Shown: positions 51,341 to 60,692, numbered from the stretch's first letter. The stretch: 64,000 nt of DNA from Chondrinema litorale (GCF_026250525.1 NZ_CP111043.1:3609001-3673000); one strand, 5' to 3'. Made by a program: numbers and translations. Notes: generated from the letters alone by a model not told the origin.

Positions 51341-52072
51341 TTATTCATCGTCATCTACACTACCAAATACTTTCTTAAGTATGTCTGTAGTACGAGCTAC
51401 AGGGTCTTCTCTAATTTTCAATTCTTCTTTAGCAATCATAATAAATAAACCATTAATTGCTTCATCTGTAACATACTCAGCTAAATCGGTATTTACTTCT
51501 TTTGTAAAAGGAATTTTGTTGTATTGAGTAGTTACATTTCCCCAGTATTTTGTAGCATCTACTTTTTCGAGCGAAGTAGCTATAATAGGTTTAAATTTTA
51601 CTTTAAGACTATCTGTAGTAGTTTTTTGTAAATATTGAGTAGCTGCATCATCGTCACCTTTAATAATGTTTATGGCATCTGTAAAAGTGAGTTGTTTAAT
51701 AGCTCCAACGAAGATATCTTTTGCTTCTATAGATGCATCTTCAGCAGCTCTATTAATTGAAGTAATGGCGTCATCAACTAATTTATCCATTCCTAATTTT
51801 CTCAATTGAGTTTCAACCATCTGAACCTCTTCAGGGAAAGGTATTTTAATTTCTGGATTTCCTAAATAACCGTCAAGCTGAGATACTTCTGCTACTCCAT
51901 TTACAGCACCTGTTTGTAGTGCTTCTATAATTGCATTGCCTGCTTCTTCTTCGGTAAAAGAAACCGATCCTCCTGTAGCATCAGTTACAGCCTTTTGTAA
52001 ATTTTTTAGAAATTGTGCTTGGGCAGTAAATGAAAATAAAATAAGAAATACTATCGCTAATTGTTTCATCAC
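51341..52072 (-). CDS. DUF4197 domain secreted protein
   Basis: Signal peptide KQLAIVFLILFSFTAQAQ (cut after AQA). The mature part has TEEEAGNAIIEALQTGAVNG, NPEIKIPFPEEVQMVETQLR, AKDIFVGAIKQLTFTDAINI and IIKGDDDAATQYLQKTT, all features of DUF4197. 243 residues, normal. It should be periplasmic. Function is unknown; the family is spread in Bacteroidota and Proteobacteria. Confidence 0.88.
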   Translation of the reverse strand: MMKQLAIVFLILFSFTAQAQFLKNLQKAVTDATGGSVSFTEEEAGNAIIEALQTGAVNGVAEVSQLDGYLGNPEIKIPFPEEVQMVETQLRKLGMDKLVDDAITSINRAAEDASIEAKDIFVGAIKQLTFTDAINIIKGDDDAATQYLQKTTTDSLKVKFKPIIATSLEKVDATKYWGNVTTQYNKIPFTKEVNTDLAEYVTDEAINGLFIMIAKEELKIREDPVARTTDILKKVFGSVDDDE

Positions 52073-52263
52073 TAATTTTTTTCGCTATTAAAAATGATTG
52101 AATTATTCATTCAAAATTAAGGAATAAAATTTCCTGTTAGTTTAAATCTTCGTTAAACAAGTCTCAGAACGCGTCGAAAACTTTTTAAGTTCTTACTATA
52201 CAAGTATGTTTTTGCAATTATGTACTTAGATTTTGTTGATAAAATCTTTAATAGACTTTAATA

Positions 52264-52296
52264 AAAAAGGCACAGATAACTATCTGCACCTTTAAA
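52264..52296 (-). terminator. Terminator after the DUF2892 gene
   Basis: AAAGGCACAGATA and TATCTGCACCTTT pair with two internal mismatches, followed by T residues on the minus strand, 24 bases after the stop at 52321. Confidence 0.65.
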
Positions 52297-52320
52297 GATT
52301 AGGTTAAGCAATTTTAATTT

Positions 52321-52536
52321 TTAAGCTTTCTGTTTATTGGCTTTACATGTAGATATACCAAATGGTGCATAAAGTGGGCAAAAGCTTATTACACTGGTTA
52401 GTAAAAATATAGTAGCCAGTATACCTGCTATAATTGCAACAGTACCACTTATTACATTTGTAAAGTATAGCAAAGCAACTATTGCTGCAATTGCAATTCT
52501 TATTACTTTATCGATAGTACCCATGTTCTTTTTCAT
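52321..52536 (-). CDS. DUF2892 (YgaP-like) small membrane protein
   Basis: A 71-residue protein with two membrane helices (RIAIAAIVALLYFTNVISGT and VAIIAGILATIFLLTSVISF) and the C-terminal motif CPLYAPFGISTCK typical of DUF2892. In many species this domain is linked with rhodanese and sulfur metabolism. Here it follows a Crp/Fnr-type regulator by 75 bases in the same direction, a pairing frequent in Bacteroidota. Confidence 0.9.
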   Translation of the reverse strand: MKKNMGTIDKVIRIAIAAIVALLYFTNVISGTVAIIAGILATIFLLTSVISFCPLYAPFGISTCKANKQKA

Positions 52537-52611
52537 ATTCTTATCAGATTAGAGTTACAAAATTTGTATGATAAAAATATGGTGGTTGCCTCAGTAGTTG
52601 AGTGATATTAG

Positions 52612-53247
52612 TTACATAAAGCCATTTATTTTGATAGAATTTCTGGAGATTTTAATCATGCCTTTCTTTTCTAATTGTTTTAATAACCTTGATATAACCT
52701 CTCTTGAAGTTGCCAAATCGGTTGCAATCTGATGATGGGTAATATGCAATAGGTTTGCTTGATGGAGACTTTGCTTTTCTTTTAGGTACACAATAAGTCG
52801 TTTATCCATTTTTTTAAAAGCAACACTCTCTACTGTATTGAGTAATTCGGCAAAACGGATGTCGTATAGTTGTAATGCAAATTGCTGCCAAGAGGGATAG
52901 GCTTGTAGCCATCCGTCAATCATGCGAGATGGTATAAGAATTAACTGCGTATCTTCATCGCAAATGGCTTTTACTTCGCTTTTTCTGTGATTCATATAAG
53001 CCGAAAAAGAAAGGGCGCAACTTTCGCCAGGTTTTATATAGTAAAGAAATATTTCGTGTCCTTCTTCATCTTCCCTTACAACTTTAACTGAACCGCTAAT
53101 TAAAAGTGGAATATAATGGATATAACTGCCTTGTTTTAATATAAGATCACCGGTTTCAAAGTTTTCTAGTTGGGCATTTTTAAGTAATTGATTTCTCAAC
53201 TCTACATCTGAAAATACAGGAAAATGTTCCTTTAAGAGTTCTTCCAT
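52612..53247 (-). CDS. Crp/Fnr family transcriptional regulator
   Basis: The 211-residue product has a cyclic-nucleotide-binding-like beta barrel (FETGDLILKQGSYIHYIPLL, PGESCALSFSAYMNHRKSEV) and a C-terminal winged HTH (HQIATDLATSREVISRLLKQ, LEKKGMIKISRNSIKI). No N-terminal Cys cluster for an Fe-S centre is seen, so it is not a classical Fnr. The effector is unknown. It may control the DUF2892 gene downstream. Confidence 0.92.
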   Translation of the reverse strand: MEELLKEHFPVFSDVELRNQLLKNAQLENFETGDLILKQGSYIHYIPLLISGSVKVVREDEEGHEIFLYYIKPGESCALSFSAYMNHRKSEVKAICDEDTQLILIPSRMIDGWLQAYPSWQQFALQLYDIRFAELLNTVESVAFKKMDKRLIVYLKEKQSLHQANLLHITHHQIATDLATSREVISRLLKQLEKKGMIKISRNSIKINGFM

Positions 53248-53347
53248 CTGATTATAGGATGTGATGTATTCACTATTTTTTGATTAATAAATTAATTTTT
53301 ACTCTATAAAGAAATAGCGACTTTCTTAATAATAGGTTCAATTTAAT

Positions 53348-53355
53348 TAGCTTTG
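53348..53355 (+). promoter_or_regulatory. -7 element of gatB promoter (TAGCTTTG)
   Basis: TAGCTTTG matches TAnnTTTG, 34 bases before the gatB start codon; transcription would start near 53362. Confidence 0.5.
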
Positions 53356-53389
53356 TGTCATCCACTTAATCAATTTTTGAAGAGTTCAG

Positions 53390-54850
53390 ATGAAGCAGGA
53401 AATTATTGATACATACGAATTGGTAGTAGGGCTAGAAGTACACGCACAACTATCAACTAAAACAAAAGCATTTTCTCCAGATGCAAATGCTTACGGAGAA
53501 GACCCAAACACAAACATTAGTGTAATTACATTGGCTCATCCGGGTACATTACCTAAGAGCAATGGCAAGGCATTAGAATATTCAATTAAAATGGGACTTG
53601 CCTGTGGATGTGAAATCACTAGGTATAATATATACGATCGTAAAAACTACTTTTATCCAGATTTACCAAAAGGTTTCCAGATCACGCAAGATAAAGCACC
53701 TATTTGTGTGGGCGGATTTTTTGATGTAGAGAATAATGAAGGAAAAGCTTCTAGAATAAGGCTTAACCGCATCCATATGGAAGAAGATGCTGGTAAATCT
53801 ATTCACTTAGAAGGAGCAGCCTACACCATGGTTGATTTGAACAGGGCAGGTGTACCGTTGATTGAAATTGTAACAGAGCCAGATATAAGATATGCCGAAG
53901 AAGCTATACAGGTAATGGAGCAAGTGAGGAGGTTAGTGCGATATCTTGAAGTCTCTGATGGCAATATGGAAGAAGGTTCACTAAGGTGCGATGCCAACGT
54001 TTCTGTGAGAAAAATAGGTGATACTGAACTTGGTAGAAAGGTTGAAGTGAAAAATATGAACTCTATGCGTAATGTGCAAAAAGCTATAGAGCATGAAAGA
54101 ATAAGACAAATAAAAATGTTAGAGGCTGGTGAAGAAATTATCTCAGAAACCAGAACTTTTAATCCTGATACTGGCAAAACTTATAGCATGCGTACCAAGG
54201 AAGAGTTGAACGATTACCGATATTTTCCGGAACCAGACCTTCCTCCAATTATAGTTTCAGATGAAATGCTTGCAAGAATTTCATCTGAAATGCCACCGCT
54301 TCCAAAAGCACTGTTTGAAAAATTCACTAAAGAATATAAGTTACCAGCGTATGATGCAGGTGTACTTACAGACCAGAAAGAAGTAGCCTTGTATTTTGAA
54401 GAAATTTGTAGCCATACAAAGAACTTTAAAGCAGCATCTAACTGGTTAATGACGACCATTAAGTCTTATTTAAATGATTCTGGCAAAGAGATTACCGATT
54501 TTGAATTGGAGGCTGGAAAAATAGCCCAGCTTATTGCCTTAGTTGACGACGCAAAAGTGAGTAATACTACTGCAACAGGTACTTTATTTAAAGCGCTTAT
54601 TAGCGAACCAGATAAAGAACCTGAGGAGTTGGCAAAATCATTAAATCTTATTCAAGAAAGTAATGATGGATTTATTGTTCCGATTATCGATGAAGTGTTA
54701 GCTCGCTTTCCAGATAAAGTAGCTGCTTACAAAAAAGGTAAAAAGAATCTGATAGGTTTGTTTATGGGTGAGGTGATGAAAGCAGGGAAAGGCAAAGTAG
54801 ACCCTAAGAAAGCCAATGAGCTAATTAGAAAGCAATTAGAAAAGGCATAA
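53390..54850 (+). CDS. gatB: Aspartyl/glutamyl-tRNA amidotransferase subunit B
   Basis: The 486-residue product shows the GatB signature: YELVVGLEVHAQLSTKTKAF, HPGTLPKSNGKALEYSIKMG, KNYFYPDLPKGFQITQDKAP, MEEDAGKSIH and DYRYFPEPDLPP. The C-terminal YqeY/tail domain ends GEVMKAGKGKVDPKKANELI. With GatA and GatC it transamidates Glu-tRNA(Gln) or Asp-tRNA(Asn). The other subunits are not in the window. Gene intact. Confidence 0.97.
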   Translation: MKQEIIDTYELVVGLEVHAQLSTKTKAFSPDANAYGEDPNTNISVITLAHPGTLPKSNGKALEYSIKMGLACGCEITRYNIYDRKNYFYPDLPKGFQITQDKAPICVGGFFDVENNEGKASRIRLNRIHMEEDAGKSIHLEGAAYTMVDLNRAGVPLIEIVTEPDIRYAEEAIQVMEQVRRLVRYLEVSDGNMEEGSLRCDANVSVRKIGDTELGRKVEVKNMNSMRNVQKAIEHERIRQIKMLEAGEEIISETRTFNPDTGKTYSMRTKEELNDYRYFPEPDLPPIIVSDEMLARISSEMPPLPKALFEKFTKEYKLPAYDAGVLTDQKEVALYFEEICSHTKNFKAASNWLMTTIKSYLNDSGKEITDFELEAGKIAQLIALVDDAKVSNTTATGTLFKALISEPDKEPEELAKSLNLIQESNDGFIVPIIDEVLARFPDKVAAYKKGKKNLIGLFMGEVMKAGKGKVDPKKANELIRKQLEKA

Positions 54851-54920
54851 TCTAAGATTGAATTTTAAATAACAGGGCTTTGTTAGCCGGATATAATAGA
54901 GAATATTAAACAACATTGAA

Positions 54921-56042
54921 ATGAAATATTTAAAGATAGGAATTTTTGTATTGTTTGGGCTTGTGGTTGCATGCTCATCACAAGGAGAGAAAGGAATAGC
55001 TAATGCACCTGAAGCAGAAAATGGAACTCCAACAACAATATCCGGAAAAATTCAAAACCCCCAAGAAGGCGAGGTTATATTATATCAAATAAAAGAGAAT
55101 CAGAAATTTCCATTCGATACTTTAAATGTAAGTGGCGATGGTTCATTTGAAGTTACATTCCCTATAGCCGGAGCAGGTTTTTATTTGATTAACTTTTATG
55201 AGAGCCAAGAGAAAATGCTGGTTTTAAATCCTGGTGATAAACTTGAAATTACAGCAGATGGCTCAAGTGCTGATGGAATTTATGAAGTAACAGGTTCACC
55301 AGATACAAATTTGCTTACTGAGTATTTAGCATTAGATCAAAAATTAAGTACTCAAATGAATATGCAGAGACAGAAATATTTTGAGACAGAAGATAAGGAG
55401 CAAGCAGAAGAAGATTATAATGAATTTGTGAAAAATGCAGTTGCTGAAATTAAAGGATTTATTGAGAAAGCAGATGGTTCAATTGTTTCAATATTTCCAG
55501 CTACTCAACTAAATATAGATGAAGACTCAGAGTATTTAACTGCGCTTTCTAATAAGCTTTTTGAGAAATACCCAGAAGAGCAAATGGTAATTGATCTAAA
55601 AAAGAAGATTGATGCTGTTAAAAATACAGCAATAGGCGAGGTAGCACCAGATATTGAACTGCAAAGTCCAGAAGGTAAAGACATTAGTTTATCTTCATTA
55701 AGAGGTAAATATGTGTTGATAGATTTTTGGGCATCGTGGTGTGGGCCTTGTAGACAAGAAAACCCAAATGTTGTAAGGGTTTACAATAAGTTTAAAGACA
55801 AAGGCTTCGAGATTTATGGTGTTTCTCTAGACAGGGATAAAAACGCTTGGAATAAAGCTATAGAAAAAGATGGTTTAACTTGGTTACATGTTTCTGATCT
55901 TAATTTCTGGAATTCAGAAGTTGTTCCTTTATATAATATCGAAGGTATTCCGATGACGGTTCTACTAGACAAAGACGGAAAAATTATCGCAAAAAACCTT
56001 CGTGGTAAAGCACTTGAAGATAAACTTACAGAGCTTCTATAA
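54921..56042 (+). CDS. TlpA/ResA-like thiol-disulfide lipoprotein
   Basis: Lipobox LVVACS (Cys at about residue 18) follows a signal peptide. An N-terminal DUF4369-type beta domain spans about residues 40-130, and a thioredoxin domain holds WASWCGPCRQENP (CGPC), GVSLDRDKNAWNKAIEKDGL and the cis-Pro region IEGIPMTVLLDKDGK. It should reduce or exchange disulfides outside the cytoplasm. 373 residues is usual for Bacteroidota. It lies 70 bases after gatB and ends at a strong terminator. Confidence 0.92.
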   Translation: MKYLKIGIFVLFGLVVACSSQGEKGIANAPEAENGTPTTISGKIQNPQEGEVILYQIKENQKFPFDTLNVSGDGSFEVTFPIAGAGFYLINFYESQEKMLVLNPGDKLEITADGSSADGIYEVTGSPDTNLLTEYLALDQKLSTQMNMQRQKYFETEDKEQAEEDYNEFVKNAVAEIKGFIEKADGSIVSIFPATQLNIDEDSEYLTALSNKLFEKYPEEQMVIDLKKKIDAVKNTAIGEVAPDIELQSPEGKDISLSSLRGKYVLIDFWASWCGPCRQENPNVVRVYNKFKDKGFEIYGVSLDRDKNAWNKAIEKDGLTWLHVSDLNFWNSEVVPLYNIEGIPMTVLLDKDGKIIAKNLRGKALEDKLTELL

Positions 56043-56063
56043 AGAAATAGAAATAAAAAATAG

Positions 56064-56093
56064 AAAAAGGCAGATCTTATGATCTGCCTTTTT
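56064..56093 (+). terminator. Rho-independent terminator after the TlpA-like gene
   Basis: AAAAAGGCAGATC-TTAT-GATCTGCCTTTTT is a perfect 13-bp stem with T-run, 22 bases past the stop. Confidence 0.95.
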
Positions 56094-56133
56094 TATTATT
56101 TTTTATTTAAAAAGTTATATTTTAGAATTTTAA

Positions 56134-56165
56134 TTACTTTGCATATATGTTCTTTTAAAGAACAT
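56134..56165 (+). promoter_or_regulatory. Promoter-like element and 19-bp palindrome before the symporter
   Basis: TTACTTTG (56134-56141, one mismatch from TAnnTTTG) is followed by the palindrome ATGTTCTTTTAAAGAACAT (56147-56165; 9+1+9 perfect), which covers the expected start of transcription. It looks like an operator. Confidence 0.5.
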
Positions 56166-56211
56166 CATATAATTTAAAGGTATATTAACCCCTAAAATTA
56201 ATTCTAACCTA

Positions 56212-57516
56212 ATGAAGAAAATCGCAATACACTGGCAGATAATTATTGGAATGGTCCTAGGCATAGTTGTAGGACTAATTTTGATTAGTGCTGGTTGGGG
56301 ACAATTCTCTAATGACTGGATTAAGCCCTTCGGTAAAATATTTATCAATTCTCTAAAATTAATAGCTGTTCCTTTGGTGTTATTTTCCCTTGTAAAGGGA
56401 ATTACCAGTTTAACGGATGTTTCTCAGCTATCTTCGATGGGAGGTAAAACAGTTTTAATATATGTCAGTACTACTATTGTTGCTGTTACATTAGGTTTAT
56501 TATTGGTAAACATTACTAATCCCGGTAAAGGTTTTACTGAAGAAACTCGAAAAGAGTTTAGTGCTAACTATGCTTCAGATACAGAAATGAGAGCAGGTTC
56601 AGCCAAAGAAGTGCAAGGAAAGGGACCACTACAACCATTGGTTGATGTAGTAACCGATAACATCTTTGTTTCATTTGCTGATAATGCCAAAATGCTACAA
56701 GTAATATTCTTTGCAATACTTTTTGGGGTGGCAATGGTAATGGTTAATTCTCCTGTAGTAGAGCCCATAAAGCGGGCGTTTGATGGATTGAATGAAATAG
56801 TTATACAAATGGTAAACATCATTATGTTATTTGCTCCATTTGGTGTTTTTGCATTGCTATGTTCTCTTTTGGTAGATATTGCAGGAGATAATCCTGATAG
56901 AGCTGTAGAGCTTTTAGGTGTATTGGCTCAATATAGTTTAACAGTAGTTTTTGGTCTTGGATTAATGATTTTTGGATTCTATCCAATGTTAGTTCGAGTA
57001 TTTGGCAAGTTTAAATACAAAGATTTCTTTTCAGGTATATTCCCGGCTCAAATGATGGCTTTTTCAACTAGTTCTAGTGCGGCAACTTTGCCTGTAACCA
57101 TGGAACGTGTAGAGAAGCATCTAGGTGTTTCTAATGAAACTGCCAGTTTTGTTTTACCACTTGGAGCAACAGTTAATATGGATGGTACTAGTTTGTATCA
57201 AGGTGTGGCTGCTGTGTTTATCGCTCAAGCATATGGTTTAGATCTTACTATTGGTCAACAACTTGGAATCGTAGTAACTGCGACATTAGCATCTATTGGA
57301 TCTGCTGCAGTGCCAGGAGCAGGTATTGTAATGCTAGTAATTGTGCTCGAACAAGCTAAGATTCCAGTTGAAGGTATCGCATTAATACTTGCTCCAGATA
57401 GAATTTTAGATATGTGTAGAACTGTTGTGAATGTAACAGGTGATGCAACAGTTTGTATGTTGGTGGAGAAGACTAAGAAAAAATCTGAAATTCCCTCAGA
57501 GTCAGTTAAGGTTTAG
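56212..57516 (+). CDS. Dicarboxylate/amino acid:cation symporter (DAACS family)
   Basis: The 434-residue product has about eight membrane helices and the hairpin signatures of GltP/DctA carriers: AFSTSSSAATLPVTMERVEK (HP1 Ser-rich motif), LPLGATVNMDGTSLYQGVAA (TM7 NMDGT) and ASIGSAAVPGAGIVMLVIVL (HP2). Near the C-terminus LAPDRILDMCRTVVNVTGDA supplies the substrate-binding Asp/Asn helix. It imports C4-dicarboxylates, Glu or Asp with Na+ or H+; which one cannot be told. A palindrome precedes it. Confidence 0.94.
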   Translation: MKKIAIHWQIIIGMVLGIVVGLILISAGWGQFSNDWIKPFGKIFINSLKLIAVPLVLFSLVKGITSLTDVSQLSSMGGKTVLIYVSTTIVAVTLGLLLVNITNPGKGFTEETRKEFSANYASDTEMRAGSAKEVQGKGPLQPLVDVVTDNIFVSFADNAKMLQVIFFAILFGVAMVMVNSPVVEPIKRAFDGLNEIVIQMVNIIMLFAPFGVFALLCSLLVDIAGDNPDRAVELLGVLAQYSLTVVFGLGLMIFGFYPMLVRVFGKFKYKDFFSGIFPAQMMAFSTSSSAATLPVTMERVEKHLGVSNETASFVLPLGATVNMDGTSLYQGVAAVFIAQAYGLDLTIGQQLGIVVTATLASIGSAAVPGAGIVMLVIVLEQAKIPVEGIALILAPDRILDMCRTVVNVTGDATVCMLVEKTKKKSEIPSESVKV

Positions 57517-57585
57517 CAAATAGGCCTTACCTTTTAAATAAAAGGGATTGAAAATCAAGGTTTTAAATGCATTAATGTATAAAAT

Positions 57586-57628
57586 AAAACCCCGCAATTA
57601 GCTAATAAAAGCTTTTTTCGGGGTTTTT
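57586..57628 (+). terminator. Terminator after the symporter gene
   Basis: AAAACCCCG (57586-57594) and CGGGGTTTT (57619-57627) pair around a loop with a nested AGCT/AGCT stem, followed by T residues. It lies 70 bases beyond the stop. Confidence 0.8.
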
Positions 57629-57638
57629 GATTTGTTAA

Positions 57639-57671
57639 ATTGTAGTGTCTAATCACAATTAACACTACAAT
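57639..57671. repeat. Perfect 10-bp inverted repeat just before the transposase start
   Basis: ATTGTAGTGT (57639-57648), 13 bases, ACACTACAAT (57662-57671); the transposase ATG is at 57674. It may be an IS-end structure or an operator for the transposase. Confidence 0.5.
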
Positions 57672-57673
57672 AT

Positions 57674-59011
57674 ATGAGAGATCAACAGCTTTTCCAACCA
57701 CAAGATTACTTAACTCCAAAATGGTATTTATTTAAGAGTAGTAAATTGGGTAATGTTTATGATAGCATCCCTTGGGAACAACTTTCTGCATGTCTGCCTA
57801 AGAAAAATAAAGGCCCTGGTGCTCCTAGCTGGTTTTCGCCTCAGGGCATGTTTGGCTTAATGTTTCTAAAAGCCTATTTAAACCTGAGTGATGAAAAGCT
57901 CATAGCACGCTTTAATACCGATTGGAGCCTTCAGCTATTTTGCAATAAATTGCTACAGGATCATCAAAAGATTAAGGATAAGGCCATTTTAAGTCGAATC
58001 AGGACGTATATGGCGGACCATACTGATTGGCAACAACTTCAAGAGGTACTACTCCAACACTGGAAAACAGACATGCATAATACGCATGTGCTCTTAATGG
58101 ATGCTACTTGTTATGAGAGTTATATTCGTTTTCCTACCGATGTTAAGCTGCTCTGGGAGAGCTGCCAATGGGTGTTTGAAAAGCAGCTTTACAGATACTG
58201 TAAAATATTAGGAGTAAAACGACCTGGCTCCAAATATATAGATCAAAAGCGCATGCAGATGTCTTATGATCGTAGTCGTAAAAAGACATATAAAGCTGGT
58301 CGCAAGCGTAAAAAGTCATTGATATATCTACTATCCAAAGGATTGGGGCAACTGCAATGCCTACTTAACGAAAATCCACAAATACAGCTTCACTTACATG
58401 AGAGAACATATCTAAAAACTATAAAGAAGATAATCGAGCAACAGCAATTCTTGCAGCAGCATCCAGCTAAAGAATTGAAAAACAGGATTGTATCACTTCC
58501 CAAGGCTTATGTTAGGCCGATAGTGCGAGGTAAAGAAGCTAAAAGGGTTGAGTTCGGAATGAAGGCACACCTGCTTCAGGTGGATGGTATCTGCTTTATC
58601 GATACCATGGAGTTCCGCGCTTTTAATGAAAGTACCAGACTGAAATTAAGTAGTTTAAAACATAGATCGATATTTGGCTCACTTCATCAACTAGGAGCAG
58701 ATCGCATTTACGCCACCAACAAAAACAGGAAGTATTTAACAGAAAAGAAGATATTTACCTGCTTTCCAAAGAAAGGTCCTAAAGTAAACAACCCTGCTGA
58801 AAGCCAACTCAGAAGTCTCATCTCTAGCCAAAGAGCCACGGTGATGGAGGGAAGTTTTGGCGTGCATAAAACAGCTTATGGCCTCAATAAGATCAAGGTT
58901 AAAGGAGAAAAACGAGAAATGATACACGTTTTTTTCGCAGTTATGATGGCCAATGCCGTTAAGATCAGCAAAAGGAAATCAGAACAAGCCCCTCTACTTC
59001 AGGCCGCCTAA
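57674..59011 (+). CDS. IS5/IS1182-type DDE transposase, 445 aa
   Basis: The N-terminal part matches the DUF772/InsH-like region (SWFSPQGMFGLMFLKAYLNL, DEKLIARFNTDWSLQLFCNK). Catalytic residues: D in VLLMDATCYESYIR, a second Asp in LGADRIYATNKNRKYL, and E in ATVMEGSFGVHKTAYGLNKI. A basic central stretch (RSRKKTYKAGRKRKK) suits DNA binding. No internal stop; the element may be active. Confidence 0.93.
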   Translation: MRDQQLFQPQDYLTPKWYLFKSSKLGNVYDSIPWEQLSACLPKKNKGPGAPSWFSPQGMFGLMFLKAYLNLSDEKLIARFNTDWSLQLFCNKLLQDHQKIKDKAILSRIRTYMADHTDWQQLQEVLLQHWKTDMHNTHVLLMDATCYESYIRFPTDVKLLWESCQWVFEKQLYRYCKILGVKRPGSKYIDQKRMQMSYDRSRKKTYKAGRKRKKSLIYLLSKGLGQLQCLLNENPQIQLHLHERTYLKTIKKIIEQQQFLQQHPAKELKNRIVSLPKAYVRPIVRGKEAKRVEFGMKAHLLQVDGICFIDTMEFRAFNESTRLKLSSLKHRSIFGSLHQLGADRIYATNKNRKYLTEKKIFTCFPKKGPKVNNPAESQLRSLISSQRATVMEGSFGVHKTAYGLNKIKVKGEKREMIHVFFAVMMANAVKISKRKSEQAPLLQAA

Positions 59012-59254
59012 ACCTAAAGCTGAAAAGCCTATGGGATGAGTGTGTCTATACTATCCAAAAGCAATATTTTCCAGTTTTATCAATAGGATTACTCACAGTA
59101 TTGTACTTTTTAAATAGTCCAAAACAGCAGGTACCAAGATTTGAAACAAAAAAAAGCTGAACTTTATCTATCCAACTCTTATTTTTTATTGGTCTTAATC
59201 AATTTTCAAGGAGGCCCCAAATAGTTTCTATAATTCAAGCGATATTGTAAGGAG

Positions 59255-59283
59255 AGCTGTCATGGTTTTGGCAGCTTTTTTTG
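59255..59283 (+). terminator. Terminator-type hairpin between the IS and the exopolysaccharide locus
   Basis: AGCTGTCA-TGGTTT-TGGCAGCT (one G-U pair) followed by a seven-T run. No gene is recognised directly before it on the plus strand besides the transposase, 240 bases upstream. Confidence 0.7.
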
Positions 59284-59844
59284 TTGCTTTTCAAGCCAGT
59301 GAAAATTTGGATGTTATATTTCTGAAAAAAATCACAAAAAAGCTTTTGGTAGATTGTTAATAGAATATTTCTTGATTATCATGTTTTTTTCAAAAAAAAG
59401 CTCAATAATGATTTGTAATTAGCTATAGAGGAATAAAATTTGTTCAGAAAGCAAAAGTAATAAACATTGAATGTATTATAATGGTTTACTTATTTCATTA
59501 AAAATAAATAAAAAGTAGATGTAAGTTATTATAGTACTAATTAATGAATTTAATATTTGATTTTATAGGTAGTTGTAATGTAAAGTTTATTAATATTTAC
59601 ACTACTGTCATCTATACTATAGTATTTAGTTCTGTAATTTTTTTAACTTTGGAATAAATTTATGACATCCGAATTTTACAGCCAGTAGCATTACTTATTT
59701 AACTAAATTTTTTAAATCGATTAAGCTCAAAACTTTTACAGGTTAATAATACTTAACGTTTTGTGCATTTTCTTTCTTATAACCGTAGTTTTACGGTAGA
59801 ACTCAGAACAAATTTTGTATATCCAATTTATATTTGATTAAAAC
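59284..59844 (+). promoter_or_regulatory. Gene-free upstream region of the exopolysaccharide locus
   Basis: No gene is seen. It is strongly AT-rich. ACCGTA-GTTT-TACGGT (59782-59797) is a perfect 6-bp hairpin or operator. TATATTTG at 59829-59836 fits the -7 element, but it would give a leader of only a few bases, so an upstream start is also likely. Length and AT bias suit a regulated locus. Confidence 0.5.
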
Positions 59845-60639
59845 ATGTCTCGAAAATTATTATTTGTTTTTTTAGTTTTTTGTATCTTTTCTTGCATCCC
59901 AAATGAAAAGCTAATCTACTTACAAAGTGAAAACATCACTACAAAATCTGCAGTACAGTATAACAATACACGAAATAATTACCTTGTGCAAAGTAATGAT
60001 GTATTGGCAATTGACATAGTGAGTCCAGCTGACCCTGCAGCATCTGAGATTTTTAATCGTGAATCCAATAATGTACAAGGAGCAATGCAACCAGCAGCAA
60101 CCTTTTACATTAAAGGTTACTCGGTAGATTCAGATGGGAATATCACTCTTCCATTAATTGGAAAATTAAAAGTTTCAGGTTCAACTATAGAGGATATTAC
60201 TTATAGAGTTCAAGAAGTTCTTAAAAATTATTTAAAGAATGCTACAGTTACAGTTAAGCTTGTAAGCTTTAAAGTAACTGTACTGGGAGATGTTAAAAAC
60301 CCAGGAACATATTATGTGTTTAACAATCAGGCAAATATTTTTGAGGCATTGGGTATGGCTGGTGATCTTATCGATACAGCAGATAGAACGAGGATTAAAT
60401 TAATTAGACAAAATAGCAAGGGTTCAGAAGCAGTATTAATAGATCTTACAGAAGAAAACCTGTTAAGGTTACCGTACTACTATTTACAGCCAAATGATGT
60501 GTTGTATGCTGAAAGACTTGAGCAAGCTACAAAACAAAAAAACTTACCTGTTTTAACTGCTATTTTTGCTGGTATAGGAAGTATAACTGCTTTAGCAAGT
60601 ATTATATATGTTATATCAGGAGCAAACAATAATAATTAA
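59845..60639 (+). CDS. Wza-like polysaccharide export outer-membrane lipoprotein
   Basis: Lipobox near FCIFSC (Cys at about residue 16). SLBB/Poly_export domain: NNYLVQSNDVLAIDIVSPAD, YSVDSDGNITLPLIGKLKVS and TVTVKLVSFKVTVLGDVKNP, with later PYYYLQPNDVLYAERLEQAT. C-terminal hydrophobic helix (VLTAIFAGIGSITALASIIY) should make the outer-membrane alpha-barrel. It exports the polymer made by this locus, with the Wzc-like protein 53 bases downstream. 264 residues, normal for Bacteroidota. Confidence 0.92.
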   Translation: MSRKLLFVFLVFCIFSCIPNEKLIYLQSENITTKSAVQYNNTRNNYLVQSNDVLAIDIVSPADPAASEIFNRESNNVQGAMQPAATFYIKGYSVDSDGNITLPLIGKLKVSGSTIEDITYRVQEVLKNYLKNATVTVKLVSFKVTVLGDVKNPGTYYVFNNQANIFEALGMAGDLIDTADRTRIKLIRQNSKGSEAVLIDLTEENLLRLPYYYLQPNDVLYAERLEQATKQKNLPVLTAIFAGIGSITALASIIYVISGANNNN

Positions 60640-60692
60640 ATACAGAAATAAAAATAAAGACATATTAACTTGTCAAATAAATATCTTCAATC

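Larger units (their letters stand above)
57629..59110 (+). mobile_element. Insertion sequence, IS5/IS1182-like
   Basis: One intact transposase fills the element. Its ends are not fixed. On the left, a perfect inverted repeat ATTGTAGTGT/ACACTACAAT (57639-57671) abuts the transposase start. On the right, near 59082-59107, a segment reading GGATTACTCAC with TATTGTAC resembles the reverse complement of TAGTGTCTAATCAC only weakly. No target duplication was seen. It sits between a terminator and the exopolysaccharide locus. Confidence 0.6.

Noticed and set aside
53821..54177. Minus-strand open frame of 118 codons inside gatB
   Set aside because: gatB is unmistakable on the other strand; the antisense frame has no motif.
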